Shown: piece by piece, positions 15,992 to 24,801 of the stretch
Layout: every line of letters begins with the position of its first letter
Position numbering within the stretch: the first letter of the stretch is position 1
Assembly (NCBI GenBank): GCA_030147945.1
Contig: JASBUL010000068.1
Coordinates: 1-33,125, forward strand
Length of the DNA stretch: 33,125 nucleotides
Direction of reading: 5' to 3'
Source: Oceanococcus sp.
GTDB lineage: Bacteria > Pseudomonadota > Gammaproteobacteria > Nevskiales > Oceanococcaceae
Notes under the pieces: generated by a model
The model's input: the letters and a program-made list of their open reading frames with translations, nothing else
Databases searched by the model: none
What the model was told of the DNA's origin: nothing
Made by a program: the position numbers and the translations under genes

Positions 15992-16779
15992 CTGACGTCT
16001 TCGAAGCGAGCCGCGCGCTTTTGCATCTTGGCGCTGACCGCTTCGGAAAAATTGCTGCGCGCGACAATGGCCTGCTGCAATTCGGCTTCCAGCTGAAGCC
16101 ATTGAGGCTGCTGCGGCCAGCTTTTCAGGTACAACGCCTTGGTTCCGCGCACCGCATCGGGTGAGCGCGCGGCGAACTGCATGGCGAGATCGAGTGCGGC
16201 GCTGTGGGCATCTTCGGCCACCCGCGTGATCAGGCCCAGCTGCAGGGCTTCAGCCGCCTCGATCTGGCGCCCGCTCAGAGTCAGCTCTAGTGCAACGTCA
16301 TAAGGCAGCAACGGCGGCAGCGTCTGCGAGATGCCCATGTCGGGAATCAGGCCGTAGTCGATCTCCATGATGCATAAACGGGTTTGCGGCGTGGCGATGC
16401 GCAGATCGGCCCCCATCGCGATCTGAAAACCTCCACCGAAGGCGGCGCCGTGCAGCGCCGCGATCACCGGTACCGGGATGTCGCGCCACACAGTGGCCAC
16501 GCGTTGAGCGCGATTGGCGGTTTGGCCGTCTTCAACCTCGAACGCGCTGCTCAGGCTCTGCCCGGGTTGCTGGAAACTGGGGAAATCCAGGCCGGAGCAG
16601 AAACTCGGCCCTTCGCCGGACAAGACCACGGCGCGCACATCCTTGCGTGTGGCCAGTTCGGCGCCAGTTTCGTACACCGCCTGCATCTGCTGCGCGTCCA
16701 GCGCATTGTGGCGCTCGCCGCGGGTGAAGCGCACGTCGGCCACGCCGTCGTTGAGGGTGTAGGTGATGCGATCACTCAT
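15988..16779 (-). CDS. Crotonase-family protein, enoyl-CoA hydratase/isomerase (paralogue)
   Basis: A 263-aa crotonase with oxyanion-hole segments FCSGLDF (60-66) and FGGGFQIAMGAD (114-125), and the acidic pair E139/D147 in MEIDYGLIPD. It is clearly similar along its length to the crotonase at 12311-13120, including WRxxPVPV, SPDAV and the acidic pair, so the two are paralogues. The acidic pair again points to the dienoyl-CoA isomerase subgroup. It lies 6 bp after aguB on the same strand, which suggests co-transcription with the agmatine genes, though no metabolic link is obvious. Confidence 0.88.
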   Translation of the reverse strand: MSDRITYTLNDGVADVRFTRGERHNALDAQQMQAVYETGAELATRKDVRAVVLSGEGPSFCSGLDFPSFQQPGQSLSSAFEVEDGQTANRAQRVATVWRDIPVPVIAALHGAAFGGGFQIAMGADLRIATPQTRLCIMEIDYGLIPDMGISQTLPPLLPYDVALELTLSGRQIEAAEALQLGLITRVAEDAHSAALDLAMQFAARSPDAVRGTKALYLKSWPQQPQWLQLEAELQQAIVARSNFSEAVSAKMQKRAARFEDVS

Positions 16780-16785
16780 GCGGAT

Positions 16786-17682
16786 TCAGTCCTGTTGATG
16801 GTCGAGATAGCGCTGTGTCAGGCCGGCATAGGCGTCGATGCGCCGGTCGCGCAGGAACGGCCAGATGCGGCGCACACTCTCGGCCCGGCCGAGATCGATG
16901 TCTACGCGCAGGTTCGTGGCGTCGTCCCCGGCACGGGCTAAAAATTCACCTTGCGGTCCGCACACGAAGCTTGATCCCCAGAACTGGGCGCCGGGGCCGC
17001 CGGCCGGATCCGGCTCATGGCCAACCCGGTTGCAGGCGATGACCGGCAGGCCGTTGGCCACCGCATGGCCGCGCTGCACGGTGATCCAGGCGTCACGCTG
17101 ACGCGCCTGTTCTTCGACGCTGTCGTTGGGGTCCCAGCCGATCGCGGTGGGGTAGATCAGCACATCGGCCCCGGCCAGGGCCATCAGGCGTGCACCTTCC
17201 GGAAACCACTGGTCCCAGCACACCAGCACGCCGAGGCGGCCAACGCTGGTGTCGATCGGTTTGAAGCCCAGATCGCCCGGCGTGAAATAGAATTTTTCGT
17301 AGTAGCCCGGATCGTCGGGGATGTGCATTTTTCGATAACGGCCGAGCAGTTGGCCATCTCGTTCGAACACCACCGCAGTGTTGTGCGCCAGTCCCGGCGC
17401 GCGGCGTTCGAACAGCGAGGCCAGTAGCACCACATTGCACTCACGGGCCACGGCGGACAGGGTGTCGCAGCTGGGGCCGGGAATGGGCTCGGCGAGATCG
17501 AACAGGGCCGGATCTTCGATCTGGCAGAAGTAGCGGCTGGTGTGCAGCTCCTGCAACACCACCAGTTCCGCACCTTCGGCGGCCAGCGCGCGAATCGCGG
17601 CCACGCTGGTGGCGAGATTGTCGTCGCGGCTGTCGCCGCAGCTTTGCTGGACCAGACCAGTTTTGAGGATTCGGGAACTCAT
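16786..17682 (-). CDS. aguB: N-carbamoylputrescine amidase
   Basis: Hydrolyses N-carbamoylputrescine to putrescine, carbon dioxide and ammonia, the second step of the agmatine route. The 298-aa nitrilase-superfamily protein has the catalytic triad E45 (LQELHTSRY), K118 (YRKMHIPDDP) and C155 (VCWDQWFPE), plus the family's PTAIGW and GSSFV stretches. The ATG at 17682 overlaps the aguA stop as ATGA. The pairing with aguA makes the assignment firm. Confidence 0.95.
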   Translation of the reverse strand: MSSRILKTGLVQQSCGDSRDDNLATSVAAIRALAAEGAELVVLQELHTSRYFCQIEDPALFDLAEPIPGPSCDTLSAVARECNVVLLASLFERRAPGLAHNTAVVFERDGQLLGRYRKMHIPDDPGYYEKFYFTPGDLGFKPIDTSVGRLGVLVCWDQWFPEGARLMALAGADVLIYPTAIGWDPNDSVEEQARQRDAWITVQRGHAVANGLPVIACNRVGHEPDPAGGPGAQFWGSSFVCGPQGEFLARAGDDATNLRVDIDLGRAESVRRIWPFLRDRRIDAYAGLTQRYLDHQQD

Positions 17683-18704
17683 GCGGGCAAATTCATGGTG
17701 ACACAGTGCAGGCTGCCATATTGCCGGATCAGGGCCTGGCAATCGACTCCGACGATGTCGTGCTCAGGCAGCGCGCCGCGCAGCGCGTCCAGGGCGACGG
17801 CGTCGGCCGGGCTGCCGTAGGTGGGCATCAGGACGGCGCCGTTCAGGATCAGAAAATTGGCGTAGCTGGCGGGCAGATCATCGCCGTCCTCATTGCGGTG
17901 AACGCCGGCCCAGGGCAGCGCGATCAGGCGGTAGGGCCGACCGTCCAGGGTGCGCAGGGCGCGCAGTTCGTCGGCCATCCGTTCCAGCTCTTCGCGGTTG
18001 ACATCATCGGCGTCGCCGGCGGCCTGATAAACGATGCTGTCGGCGCTGACGAAGCGCGCCAGGGTGTCGATGTGACCATCGGTGTCGTCACCTTGCAGGG
18101 CGCCATGGTCGAGCCACAGGATGCGCTGCAGGCCGAAGGCCTCAAGCAGGCATTGCTCGATGTCCTGAACCGAACGCGCGGGATTGCGCCGCGGGTCCAG
18201 CACGCTGCTGCGTGTGGCCAGCAGGGTGCCCTGACCGTCGCTGTCGATGGCGCCCCCTTCCAGGACCAGATCGACAGGCACAAGCGGGGTGTTGCCAAAA
18301 GCACCCTGCGCTGCCAGCTGCGGCGCCAGCGCGTTGTCCTTATCGGCCGGATACTTGCCGCCCCAGCCGTCAAAGCCGAACTTCAGCAACTGCGTTTGGC
18401 CATCCCGGTACACCCCAATGGGGCTGTGATCACGGGCCCACACATCGTTGCTCGGCAGGCGGTAGAGGGTCACCGCGTGAGCCAGCGATTGGGCGGCCAG
18501 CCAGCTCTTGAGGCGGGTGTGCTCGCTGTCGCTGCCGACGCTGATGCGCACCGGCTGATAGCGCGCGATGCTCAGAGTCAATTGTTCGAAGCAACGGCAA
18601 ACCCGGTCAAACGCGTCCGGTGAGGCGGCGAAGTCGCCATCCGGATTGGGCCAGGTCAGCAGAATCGCGGATTGCGCTTCCCATTCAGCAGGCAGTCGAG
18701 TCAT
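17679..18704 (-). CDS. aguA: Agmatine deiminase
   Basis: Converts agmatine to N-carbamoylputrescine and ammonia. The 341-aa protein of the peptidyl-arginine-deiminase fold has the substrate-binding NDVWARDHSP (86-95), WGGKY, EGGAID, the catalytic histidine in GHIDTLARF (H211) and the nucleophile C334 in GSLHCVTMN. It is the first gene of an aguA-aguB-crotonase operon. No Shine-Dalgarno sequence precedes the ATG. A minus-strand TATTAA (18722-18717) ends 12 nt before it and may be the -10 box. Confidence 0.95.
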   Translation of the reverse strand: MTRLPAEWEAQSAILLTWPNPDGDFAASPDAFDRVCRCFEQLTLSIARYQPVRISVGSDSEHTRLKSWLAAQSLAHAVTLYRLPSNDVWARDHSPIGVYRDGQTQLLKFGFDGWGGKYPADKDNALAPQLAAQGAFGNTPLVPVDLVLEGGAIDSDGQGTLLATRSSVLDPRRNPARSVQDIEQCLLEAFGLQRILWLDHGALQGDDTDGHIDTLARFVSADSIVYQAAGDADDVNREELERMADELRALRTLDGRPYRLIALPWAGVHRNEDGDDLPASYANFLILNGAVLMPTYGSPADAVALDALRGALPEHDIVGVDCQALIRQYGSLHCVTMNLPA

Positions 18705-18737
18705 TTTTACACTGTGTTAATAAGATGTGGGGCGGTG

Positions 18738-18743
18738 TATAAA
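18738..18743 (+). promoter_or_regulatory. Possible promoter of the two GST genes
   Basis: TATAAA in the 140-bp gap between aguA and the GST genes would give a leader of about 95 nt. A second candidate, CATAAT at 18784-18789, is closer to the gene. Neither has a good -35 box. An imperfect short dyad (about 18803-18821) lies in the leader between them and the ribosome binding site. Confidence 0.35.
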
Positions 18744-18844
18744 GGTCAGCGCACGCGCAACCGTGGACGCGGATGCCGCGCATCATAATTGACCACACGT
18801 GAGCCTGCCTGATCGGATCGGGCTTCACCCGCCAGGAGACAAAG

Positions 18845-19480
18845 ATGCTGCTTTACGGTTCCAAGATGGCCCCCAACTCAGACCGGGTTGAAATGTATCT
18901 GCATGAGAAAGGGGTGGAGATTCCGTTCCGTCAGATCGAGTTGATGAAAGGCGAGCATCACGCCGAGGAATACAAGTCGATTGCACCCAATCGCAAGGTG
19001 CCGGCGCTGGTGCTGGATGATGGCACGGTGATCCGTGAAAGCATCGCCATCTGTCGTTATATCGAAGAGCTGCATCCGCAACCGCCGCTGTTTGGCGCCA
19101 CGCCGGTGCAGCGCGCTCAGGTCGAGATGTATCAGCGCATCATGGAACTGGAACTGATGATGCCGATCGCCATGACCTTTCGTCATGGCCACCCGGCGGC
19201 CAAGGCGCTGGAGCCGATCCAGGTCAATGACTTTGCCGAGTTGCAGCGCACGGTTGCGCTCAAGCGCATCAAGGTGCTGAACAAGGAGCTGGCCGATCGC
19301 GAATTCCTGCTCGGTGATGACTTCACCGTAGCCGACATCACCGCTTACATCGGTCTGGGCTTCGGGCGCATTAGCAAGATTGCACCGGATGAACAGGAAC
19401 ACCCGCATGTGGTGCGCTACCTCAAGACCATCGCGGCGCGCCCCAGTGCCCAGGCCTTGCGCGCCGGAGCCGGCGCATGA
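18845..19480 (+). CDS. Glutathione S-transferase family protein
   Basis: A 211-aa protein with an N-terminal thioredoxin-like domain (about 1-78) and an all-helical C-terminal domain. The cis-proline region [12 protein letters not shown] and the glutathione-binding acid-serine pair [12 protein letters not shown] are intact, as is the C-terminal N-capping motif in [12 protein letters not shown]. The substrate is unknown; SspA-like regulators share this fold, but nothing here singles that out. AGGAGA precedes the ATG. Its stop overlaps the next GST gene as ATGA. Confidence 0.88.
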   Translation: MLLYGSKMAPNSDRVEMYLHEKGVEIPFRQIELMKGEHHAEEYKSIAPNRKVPALVLDDGTVIRESIAICRYIEELHPQPPLFGATPVQRAQVEMYQRIMELELMMPIAMTFRHGHPAAKALEPIQVNDFAELQRTVALKRIKVLNKELADREFLLGDDFTVADITAYIGLGFGRISKIAPDEQEHPHVVRYLKTIAARPSAQALRAGAGA

Positions 19481-20166
19481 TCCACCTGTATACCGCGCCC
19501 ACGCCCAACGGCTGGAAAGCCTCGGTCTGCCTGGAAGAGCTGGCGCTGCCCTACAGCGTGCATCCGGTCAACATCATGGGCGGCGATCAGCACAAGGCGG
19601 AATTTCGTGCGCTCAACCCCAACGGCAAGATTCCGGTGATCGTCGATGCCGACAACGATGATTTCGTGGTCTTCGAGTCGGGCGCCATCTTGATCTACCT
19701 GGCCGAAAAAACCGGCCGCCTGATGCCGAGTGATGCCAAGGGGCGTTCACGCGTGCTGCAGTGGTTGATGTTTCAGATGGGCGGGGTTGGTCCGATGATG
19801 GGCCAGGCCAATGTGTTCTACCGCTATTTCCCGGAAAAGATTCAGCCGGCCATCGACCGCTACCAGAATGAGTGCCGTCGCTTGTTCGAGGTGCTGGACA
19901 AGCGATTGGGTGAATCCGAATGGCTGGCCGATGATTATTCCATTGCGGACATCGCCAACTGGTGCTGGGTGCGCACGCACAAATGGTCGGGCGCCTCGGT
20001 TGAAGGGCTGGACAATCTTCAGCGCTGGATCGACGCCATGTACGCCCGCCCGGCCTGCGTCAAGGGCAAGGATGTGCCGGTCAAACTGCCGGACCTGACC
20101 GACGAGGGCAGCGAGAAAAACGCCGAAGAGTTCATCAAGGGCGCGCGCAACATCGTCGAAAAGTAA
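19477..20166 (+). CDS. Glutathione S-transferase, YfcG/YghU-like
   Basis: A 229-aa GST-fold protein. The N-terminus with [15 protein letters not shown], then [13 protein letters not shown] and [15 protein letters not shown], resembles the YfcG/YghU group, which in Escherichia coli act as glutathione-dependent disulfide-bond reductases. The helical domain has [25 protein letters not shown], characteristic of this group, and [10 protein letters not shown]. It has an unusually charged C-terminal tail. It overlaps the preceding GST gene by 4 bp and ends 3 bp from the convergent small exported protein. Confidence 0.9.
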   Translation: MIHLYTAPTPNGWKASVCLEELALPYSVHPVNIMGGDQHKAEFRALNPNGKIPVIVDADNDDFVVFESGAILIYLAEKTGRLMPSDAKGRSRVLQWLMFQMGGVGPMMGQANVFYRYFPEKIQPAIDRYQNECRRLFEVLDKRLGESEWLADDYSIADIANWCWVRTHKWSGASVEGLDNLQRWIDAMYARPACVKGKDVPVKLPDLTDEGSEKNAEEFIKGARNIVEK

Positions 20167-20169
20167 GGC

Positions 20170-20532
20170 TCAGTAGGAGGGGGGCCCGGCACGCAGCTGC
20201 TCGCGGTTGTAAATCTCCCGCGGCTTGCCGGGGATGACCGCATTGATCACGTGGTCGTACTCGAAAAATACGATGAAGTCGCCGTAAACCCAGCGGCTGA
20301 TCGGCGGATCGCCAACCGGCCCGGACATGCTGACCGGTTCGCCGTAGGCATTGAGCACGGCGAATTTGCTGCTGCCGGTGCGCGGCAGATGGCTGCGGTC
20401 GACCGGCAGATGCTGATAATCCGGCGCCATCTCCGCGGGCTGTTCCGGAACAGGGCCGCCAGGCAGGGTCAGCACTTCAGCATGCAAAGGCATGGCGGCG
20501 AGCAGGCCAGTGAGTAAAAAGGTGCGCGTCAT
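20170..20532 (-). CDS. Small exported protein of unknown function
   Basis: A 120-aa protein with a signal peptide (MTRTFLLTGLLAAMPLHA, cleavage likely after residue 18). The mature part has VLNAYGEP, then VGDPPISRWVYGDFIVFFEYDHVINAVI, a strand-turn-strand pattern like that of BamE/SmpA-type small envelope proteins. I infer that similarity by eye only. I chose the ATG at 20532, which has GGAG upstream and gives a clean signal peptide; a much longer open frame upstream has no coding character. It is divergent from lolC. Confidence 0.7.
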   Translation of the reverse strand: MTRTFLLTGLLAAMPLHAEVLTLPGGPVPEQPAEMAPDYQHLPVDRSHLPRTGSSKFAVLNAYGEPVSMSGPVGDPPISRWVYGDFIVFFEYDHVINAVIPGKPREIYNREQLRAGPPSY

Positions 20533-20613
20533 GGTCACAGTCTCCAGCAAGACCCCGATATTAGCGTGCCCGCGGCAGGCCTGCATCCCGCCGGTGGCAT
20601 CCCCATGCTTGCG

Positions 20614-20619
20614 TATACT
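20614..20619 (+). promoter_or_regulatory. -10 box of the lolC operon
   Basis: TATACT ends 9 nt before the lolC ATG, so transcription from it would begin about two or three bases before the start codon. There is no Shine-Dalgarno sequence in GACGCCGCC before the ATG. This suggests a leaderless or nearly leaderless mRNA. Confidence 0.5.
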
Positions 20620-20628
20620 GACGCCGCC

Positions 20629-21876
20629 ATGAAACAGCCCTTCGAACTTTTTATCGGCCTGCGCTATACCCGCGCAAAGCGCCGCAATCATTTTATCTCG
20701 TTCATTTCCGGGACCTCGATCGTGGGGATTGCTCTGGGCGTGACGGCGCTGATCACCGTGCTTTCAGTGATGAACGGCTTCGAAAACGAGCTGCGCGCGC
20801 GCATCCTGGGCATGACCTCGCACGCGGTGATCAATCAGGCCGGACGTGCGATCCACGACTGGCAAGCGCTGGCCGAGATCGTGGATGACTCGCCACATGT
20901 AGTCGGCAGTGCCCCGTTCATCGAAGGCGAGGGCATGGTGCGACGTGGCCAGCAGCTGTCCGGTGTGCTCCTGCGCGGTATCGAGCCGGCTGCCGAAGCG
21001 GCGATTTCGCGGATCAGCCAGCACATGCTGGTGGGGGCACTGGAGGATTTGCAGGCCGGCGAATTCAGCGTGGTGATCGGCCGCCACCTGGCCATGGCCA
21101 TGGGCGTGGTACCCGGCGATACGCTGGATTTGATGATCCCCACGGCCAATGTGACGCCAGCCGGTGTGGCGCCGCGCTTTCGTCGTTTCAGTGTGGTCGG
21201 GGTGTTCGAGATCGGCATGTATGAATACGACCGCAGCCTGGTGCTGATGCACCGGCGCGATGCGGCGGCGCTGTATCGTTTGGGTGATGCGGTCAACGGT
21301 TTGCGGGTGGAGTTCGATGACGTCTATCAGGCGCCTTATCTGGCGCGTGATCTGCAGGCCAGCCTGCCCGGGTTTTATCAGGTTAGCGACTGGACCCGGC
21401 AGCACCGCAATTTCTTCGCCGCGATCCAGACCGAGAAGCGGGTGATGTTCATCATCCTCAGCCTGATCGTCGCGGTTGCCGCCTTCAATATCGTATCGAC
21501 CTTGGTCATGGCGGTGACCGACAAGCAGGCCGATATCGCAATTCTGCGAACGCTGGGGGCTTCGCCGCGCAGCATCATGGCGGTGTTCATGGTCAACGGC
21601 ACCTTGATCGGCGTGGTCGGCACCCTGATCGGTCTGGCTGGAGGCATCGCGCTGGCCCTGAATATCGAAACGCTGGTGCCGGCGATCGAGTCATGGCTGG
21701 GCCGCGATCTGCTCGCCGATGATGTCTATTACATCAGCAATCTGCCGTCGGATCTGGTCTGGGCGGATGTGATCAAGATTGGTCTGCTGTCACTCGGTCT
21801 GGGGCTGATTTCGACCCTGTATCCGGCCTGGCGGGCCGCCCGAGTAGAGCCTGCGGAGGCACTGCGTTATGAGTGA
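20629..21876 (+). CDS. lolC: Lipoprotein-releasing ABC transporter permease, LolC/E family
   Basis: Inner-membrane permease that, with the LolD ATPase, releases outer-membrane lipoproteins to the LolA carrier. The 415-aa protein has the N-terminal [23 protein letters not shown] signature, the first membrane helix (about 25-48), a large periplasmic domain, and three C-terminal helices with [27 protein letters not shown] and [18 protein letters not shown]. Only one permease gene lies beside lolD here; the Escherichia coli locus has two (lolC and lolE). It may therefore be the single-permease (LolF-like) version. The stop overlaps the lolD start by 8 bp. Confidence 0.93.
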   Translation: MKQPFELFIGLRYTRAKRRNHFISFISGTSIVGIALGVTALITVLSVMNGFENELRARILGMTSHAVINQAGRAIHDWQALAEIVDDSPHVVGSAPFIEGEGMVRRGQQLSGVLLRGIEPAAEAAISRISQHMLVGALEDLQAGEFSVVIGRHLAMAMGVVPGDTLDLMIPTANVTPAGVAPRFRRFSVVGVFEIGMYEYDRSLVLMHRRDAAALYRLGDAVNGLRVEFDDVYQAPYLARDLQASLPGFYQVSDWTRQHRNFFAAIQTEKRVMFIILSLIVAVAAFNIVSTLVMAVTDKQADIAILRTLGASPRSIMAVFMVNGTLIGVVGTLIGLAGGIALALNIETLVPAIESWLGRDLLADDVYYISNLPSDLVWADVIKIGLLSLGLGLISTLYPAWRAARVEPAEALRYE

Positions 21877-22549
21877 TGCGGTCATCGAATGTGTCGGATT
21901 GTCGCGCCAATTCAATGATGTCGGGCGCACACTGGAGGTGATCTCCAGCGTCGATCTGCGGATCGAAACCGGCGAAGTCACCGCCATTGTCGGGCAATCC
22001 GGCTCGGGTAAAAGCACCCTGCTGCAGCTGCTCGGAGGTCTGGATGAACCCAGCGCGGGTGAGGTCAGGGTCGCCGGCCAGACCTTCAGCGGGCTGGGCC
22101 AGGCGGCGCGTGGGCGCATGCGCAATCAGCATCTGGGCTTCGTCTATCAGTTTCATCATTTGCTGCCCGAATTCACCGCGCGGGAAAATGTTGCGATGCC
22201 CTTGCTGCTGCGGCGCATGCCGGCCTCACAGGCCGAGCAGCAGGCCGAGCAGATGCTGGCGCGGGTTGGTCTGGCCGAGCGTCTGGATCATAAGCCCGGT
22301 GAGCTGTCGGGCGGCGAGCGTCAACGCGCGGCGGTTGCCCGGGCGCTGGTCAGCCAGCCCAAGTGCGTGCTGGCCGATGAACCGACCGGCAATCTGGACG
22401 CGCAAAATGCCCAGCGTGTTTTCGAGCTGATGCTCGAGTTGAACCGGGAGCTTGGCACCAGTCTGGTCATTGTCACGCACGATGCCGGACTGGCCGCGCG
22501 GGCCGATCGTCAGCTGGAATTGCGCGAAGGACGCTTGCTCGCGCTCTGA
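21869..22549 (+). CDS. lolD: Lipoprotein-releasing system ATP-binding protein LolD
   Basis: ATPase that powers lipoprotein release from the inner membrane. The 226-aa ABC domain has Walker A GQSGSGKS at 42-49, the Q-loop in [16 protein letters not shown], signature LSGGERQ at 146-152, Walker B with D170/E171 in [10 protein letters not shown], and the H-loop VTHD. The FHHLLPEF stretch after the Q-loop is typical of LolD. It overlaps the lolC end, and comEC starts 2 bp after its stop. Confidence 0.95.
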   Translation: MSDAVIECVGLSRQFNDVGRTLEVISSVDLRIETGEVTAIVGQSGSGKSTLLQLLGGLDEPSAGEVRVAGQTFSGLGQAARGRMRNQHLGFVYQFHHLLPEFTARENVAMPLLLRRMPASQAEQQAEQMLARVGLAERLDHKPGELSGGERQRAAVARALVSQPKCVLADEPTGNLDAQNAQRVFELMLELNRELGTSLVIVTHDAGLAARADRQLELREGRLLAL

Positions 22550-22551
22550 CC

Positions 22552-24774
22552 ATGTCGCGCCTCAGGGTCACTGAGCTGACCTGGCCGGGGCTGGCCATCG
22601 CCGCCATGGCGTGGGCGGCGTTGCTGCTGATGCGCGAACAACCGCTGGCGCCGTTATGGCCCGCGCTGGCTTTTCTGCCGGCGCTCATCTGGCCTCGTCA
22701 GACCCTGTTGTGGCTGCTCATTGGCGTGCTCGGCATGTGGATGGCGTGGACCTACGAGCAGGCCTGGGCCCAGCGTGTCATGGGCCCGGCCCAGGAACTG
22801 CTCGTGCCTGGCCATATCGTGGGTCAGCCCGAGCAGCGCGACGGCAACGCTTATTTCGCATTTGCGCCGGAGGCCGAAGCGCCCGGCCTGCTGCGAGTGG
22901 CCTGGTATCGCGATGCGCCACAGCTGCAGGCCGGCGATTGCTGGATTCTGACTCTGCGTGTGCGCGCGCCGCATGGCAATGCCAATCCGGGTGGCCTGGA
23001 TTATGAAGCGTGGCTGTTTCGCGAAGCCTACGCGGGCAAGGCCAGCGTGCGCGAAGGAAAGCTGTGTGGGCGTCGCGCACCGGATTGGCGGCAGCGCTGG
23101 GTCAGCGAGCTGGATGCGTTGCAGCGCCCGCGAGCCAGCGCCACGTTGCGTGCGCTGATGCTGGGTGATCGCCGCGATATCGCGGATGCCGACTGGGAGA
23201 TTTTGCGGCGCACCGGCACCAGCCACCTGTTTGCCATCTCCGGTTTGCACCTGGGTTTGATCGCCGCCCTGGGCTGGGCGCTGGGTCTGGCACTGTGGAA
23301 GCTGGTGGGCGTGCATGTGTGGCCACGCGGGCGTGAATGGGGTGCGCTGGGTGCCGTCATGCTGGCGTTGCTCTACGCGTGGGTGTCGGGCTTCGGGCTG
23401 CCCGTGCAGCGGGCGCTGATCATGTGCGTGTTCGCCGCTCTTGCGATGCTTGGTGGGCGCCAGCGGCAGGCGCTGCATGTGCTGGCGCTGGCCTTTGTCG
23501 TGGTGGTCGCCATCAATCCGCTGAGCGTGTTGATGCCAGGGCTGTGGCTGTCGTTTACGGCGGCCGCTGGGATCATCGCCTATCTGCACTATCGCGCTGA
23601 CCAATCCTGGCTCAGGCAACTGTTTGGCATCCAGGTGCTGCTGGCGTTTTTGCTGTTGCCGCTCAGTGCCTGGTTTTTCGGTGGGGTTTCGCTGTTGGGT
23701 GCGTCCGTCAACCTGTTGCTGGTGCCCCTGTTCAGCGTGTTGCTGCCGCTGCTGCTACTGAGCAGCGTGACACAGCTGGTCAGTGGCTGGGACCGCCCGC
23801 TGGACTGGGCACTGCAGCTACTCGACCTCATGTGGGCAGCACTTGAAACCGCAGCGTCCTGGCCTGCGGCCTATGCCAATCTGGCCCAACCGGCACTGTG
23901 GAGCGTGGTGCTGGCCACCCTCGGCGTGATGCTGTGGACACGCCCACGGCGCGGCGGGCAGATGCTGGGTGTTGCCTTGGCTTTACCGCTGTTGGCGTTG
24001 CAACCGGCCAGGCCAGCGCCCGGCGATGTTCGCATCTGGGTGTGGGATGTGGGGCAGGGACAGAGCGTGCTGGTACAGACTGCCGGGCACGATCTTGTGT
24101 ATGACGCCGGGCCCGCGTGGGGGCGTTTCAACGCGGCGCAAAGGCTGGTGTTGCCTGCCTTGCAGGCGCTGGATGTGGATCAGCTTGACGCGCTGATGAT
24201 CAGCCATCCGGACAGCGATCACGCAGGTGGTGCCGATGCGCTGATTGAGGCCTTGCGCCCGCGGCGTGTCTGGAGCGCGTCACACACACGCTGTCAGGCC
24301 GGTCAGAGGTGGCAATGGGATGAGGTGGTGTTCACCATTTTGCATCCACCCAGCGGCCCGGCGTCGGACAACAACCGCTCCTGTGTGCTGTTGCTGCGCA
24401 CGGCCAGTGGTCGTCAGATTCTGCTGCCGGGCGACATCGAGGCTGCTGCCGAGCAGGTGATACTGGATGCGCACCCGGATCTTCGCGCCGATGTCGTGCT
24501 GATGCCGCATCACGGCAGCCGCAGTTCGTCCACCGAACGCTTCGTTCAACAGCTTGCCCCGCAGCTTGCGCTGGCATCGGCTGGTTGGCAGAACCGTTGG
24601 GGCTTTCCTGACGACGTGGTGCGGCAGCGCTATCGCAACAGCAGCGCCGAAATTCTCGTCAGTGGCGATGCCGGTGCTTTGCGCATTGATGTCGGTGAGG
24701 ATGTCGAGGCGGCCGGTTGGCGTGCACTGCGGCCCCGCCTGTGGCGGGATTTTTCCGCGCTGAGCGCGCCGTAG
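22552..24774 (+). CDS. comEC: DNA internalization channel protein ComEC/Rec2
   Basis: Inner-membrane channel that takes single-stranded DNA into the cytoplasm during natural transformation. The 740-aa protein has the three family parts: an N-terminal DUF4131-like region with GGLDYEAWLFREAYAGKASVR, a multi-helix Competence domain (about 195-490; SHLFAISGLHLGL, GLPVQRALIM), and a C-terminal metallo-beta-lactamase-like domain with SHPDSDH (551-557), LPGD (D628) and HHGS (653-656). All three look complete, so the gene seems functional. An intrinsic-terminator-like hairpin lies inside its last codons. It sits between lolD and msbA, as in many gammaproteobacteria. Confidence 0.95.
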   Translation: MSRLRVTELTWPGLAIAAMAWAALLLMREQPLAPLWPALAFLPALIWPRQTLLWLLIGVLGMWMAWTYEQAWAQRVMGPAQELLVPGHIVGQPEQRDGNAYFAFAPEAEAPGLLRVAWYRDAPQLQAGDCWILTLRVRAPHGNANPGGLDYEAWLFREAYAGKASVREGKLCGRRAPDWRQRWVSELDALQRPRASATLRALMLGDRRDIADADWEILRRTGTSHLFAISGLHLGLIAALGWALGLALWKLVGVHVWPRGREWGALGAVMLALLYAWVSGFGLPVQRALIMCVFAALAMLGGRQRQALHVLALAFVVVVAINPLSVLMPGLWLSFTAAAGIIAYLHYRADQSWLRQLFGIQVLLAFLLLPLSAWFFGGVSLLGASVNLLLVPLFSVLLPLLLLSSVTQLVSGWDRPLDWALQLLDLMWAALETAASWPAAYANLAQPALWSVVLATLGVMLWTRPRRGGQMLGVALALPLLALQPARPAPGDVRIWVWDVGQGQSVLVQTAGHDLVYDAGPAWGRFNAAQRLVLPALQALDVDQLDALMISHPDSDHAGGADALIEALRPRRVWSASHTRCQAGQRWQWDEVVFTILHPPSGPASDNNRSCVLLLRTASGRQILLPGDIEAAAEQVILDAHPDLRADVVLMPHHGSRSSSTERFVQQLAPQLALASAGWQNRWGFPDDVVRQRYRNSSAEILVSGDAGALRIDVGEDVEAAGWRALRPRLWRDFSALSAP
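24734..24754 (+). terminator. Terminator-like hairpin inside the 3' end of comEC
   Basis: CCCGCC (24734-24739), loop TGT, GGCGGG (24743-24748), then A and five T. The stem is perfect but short. It falls 20 bp before the comEC stop codon and before msbA. It could end the lolC-lolD-comEC transcript; it could also be chance in GC-rich coding sequence. Confidence 0.5.
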
Positions 24775-24801
24775 AGGCCTCCATCGCCTATCATGCGCGA
24801 C

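Noticed and set aside
22654-23619. 321-codon open frame opposite comEC
   Set aside because: No family features; comEC covers the region in full on the plus strand.
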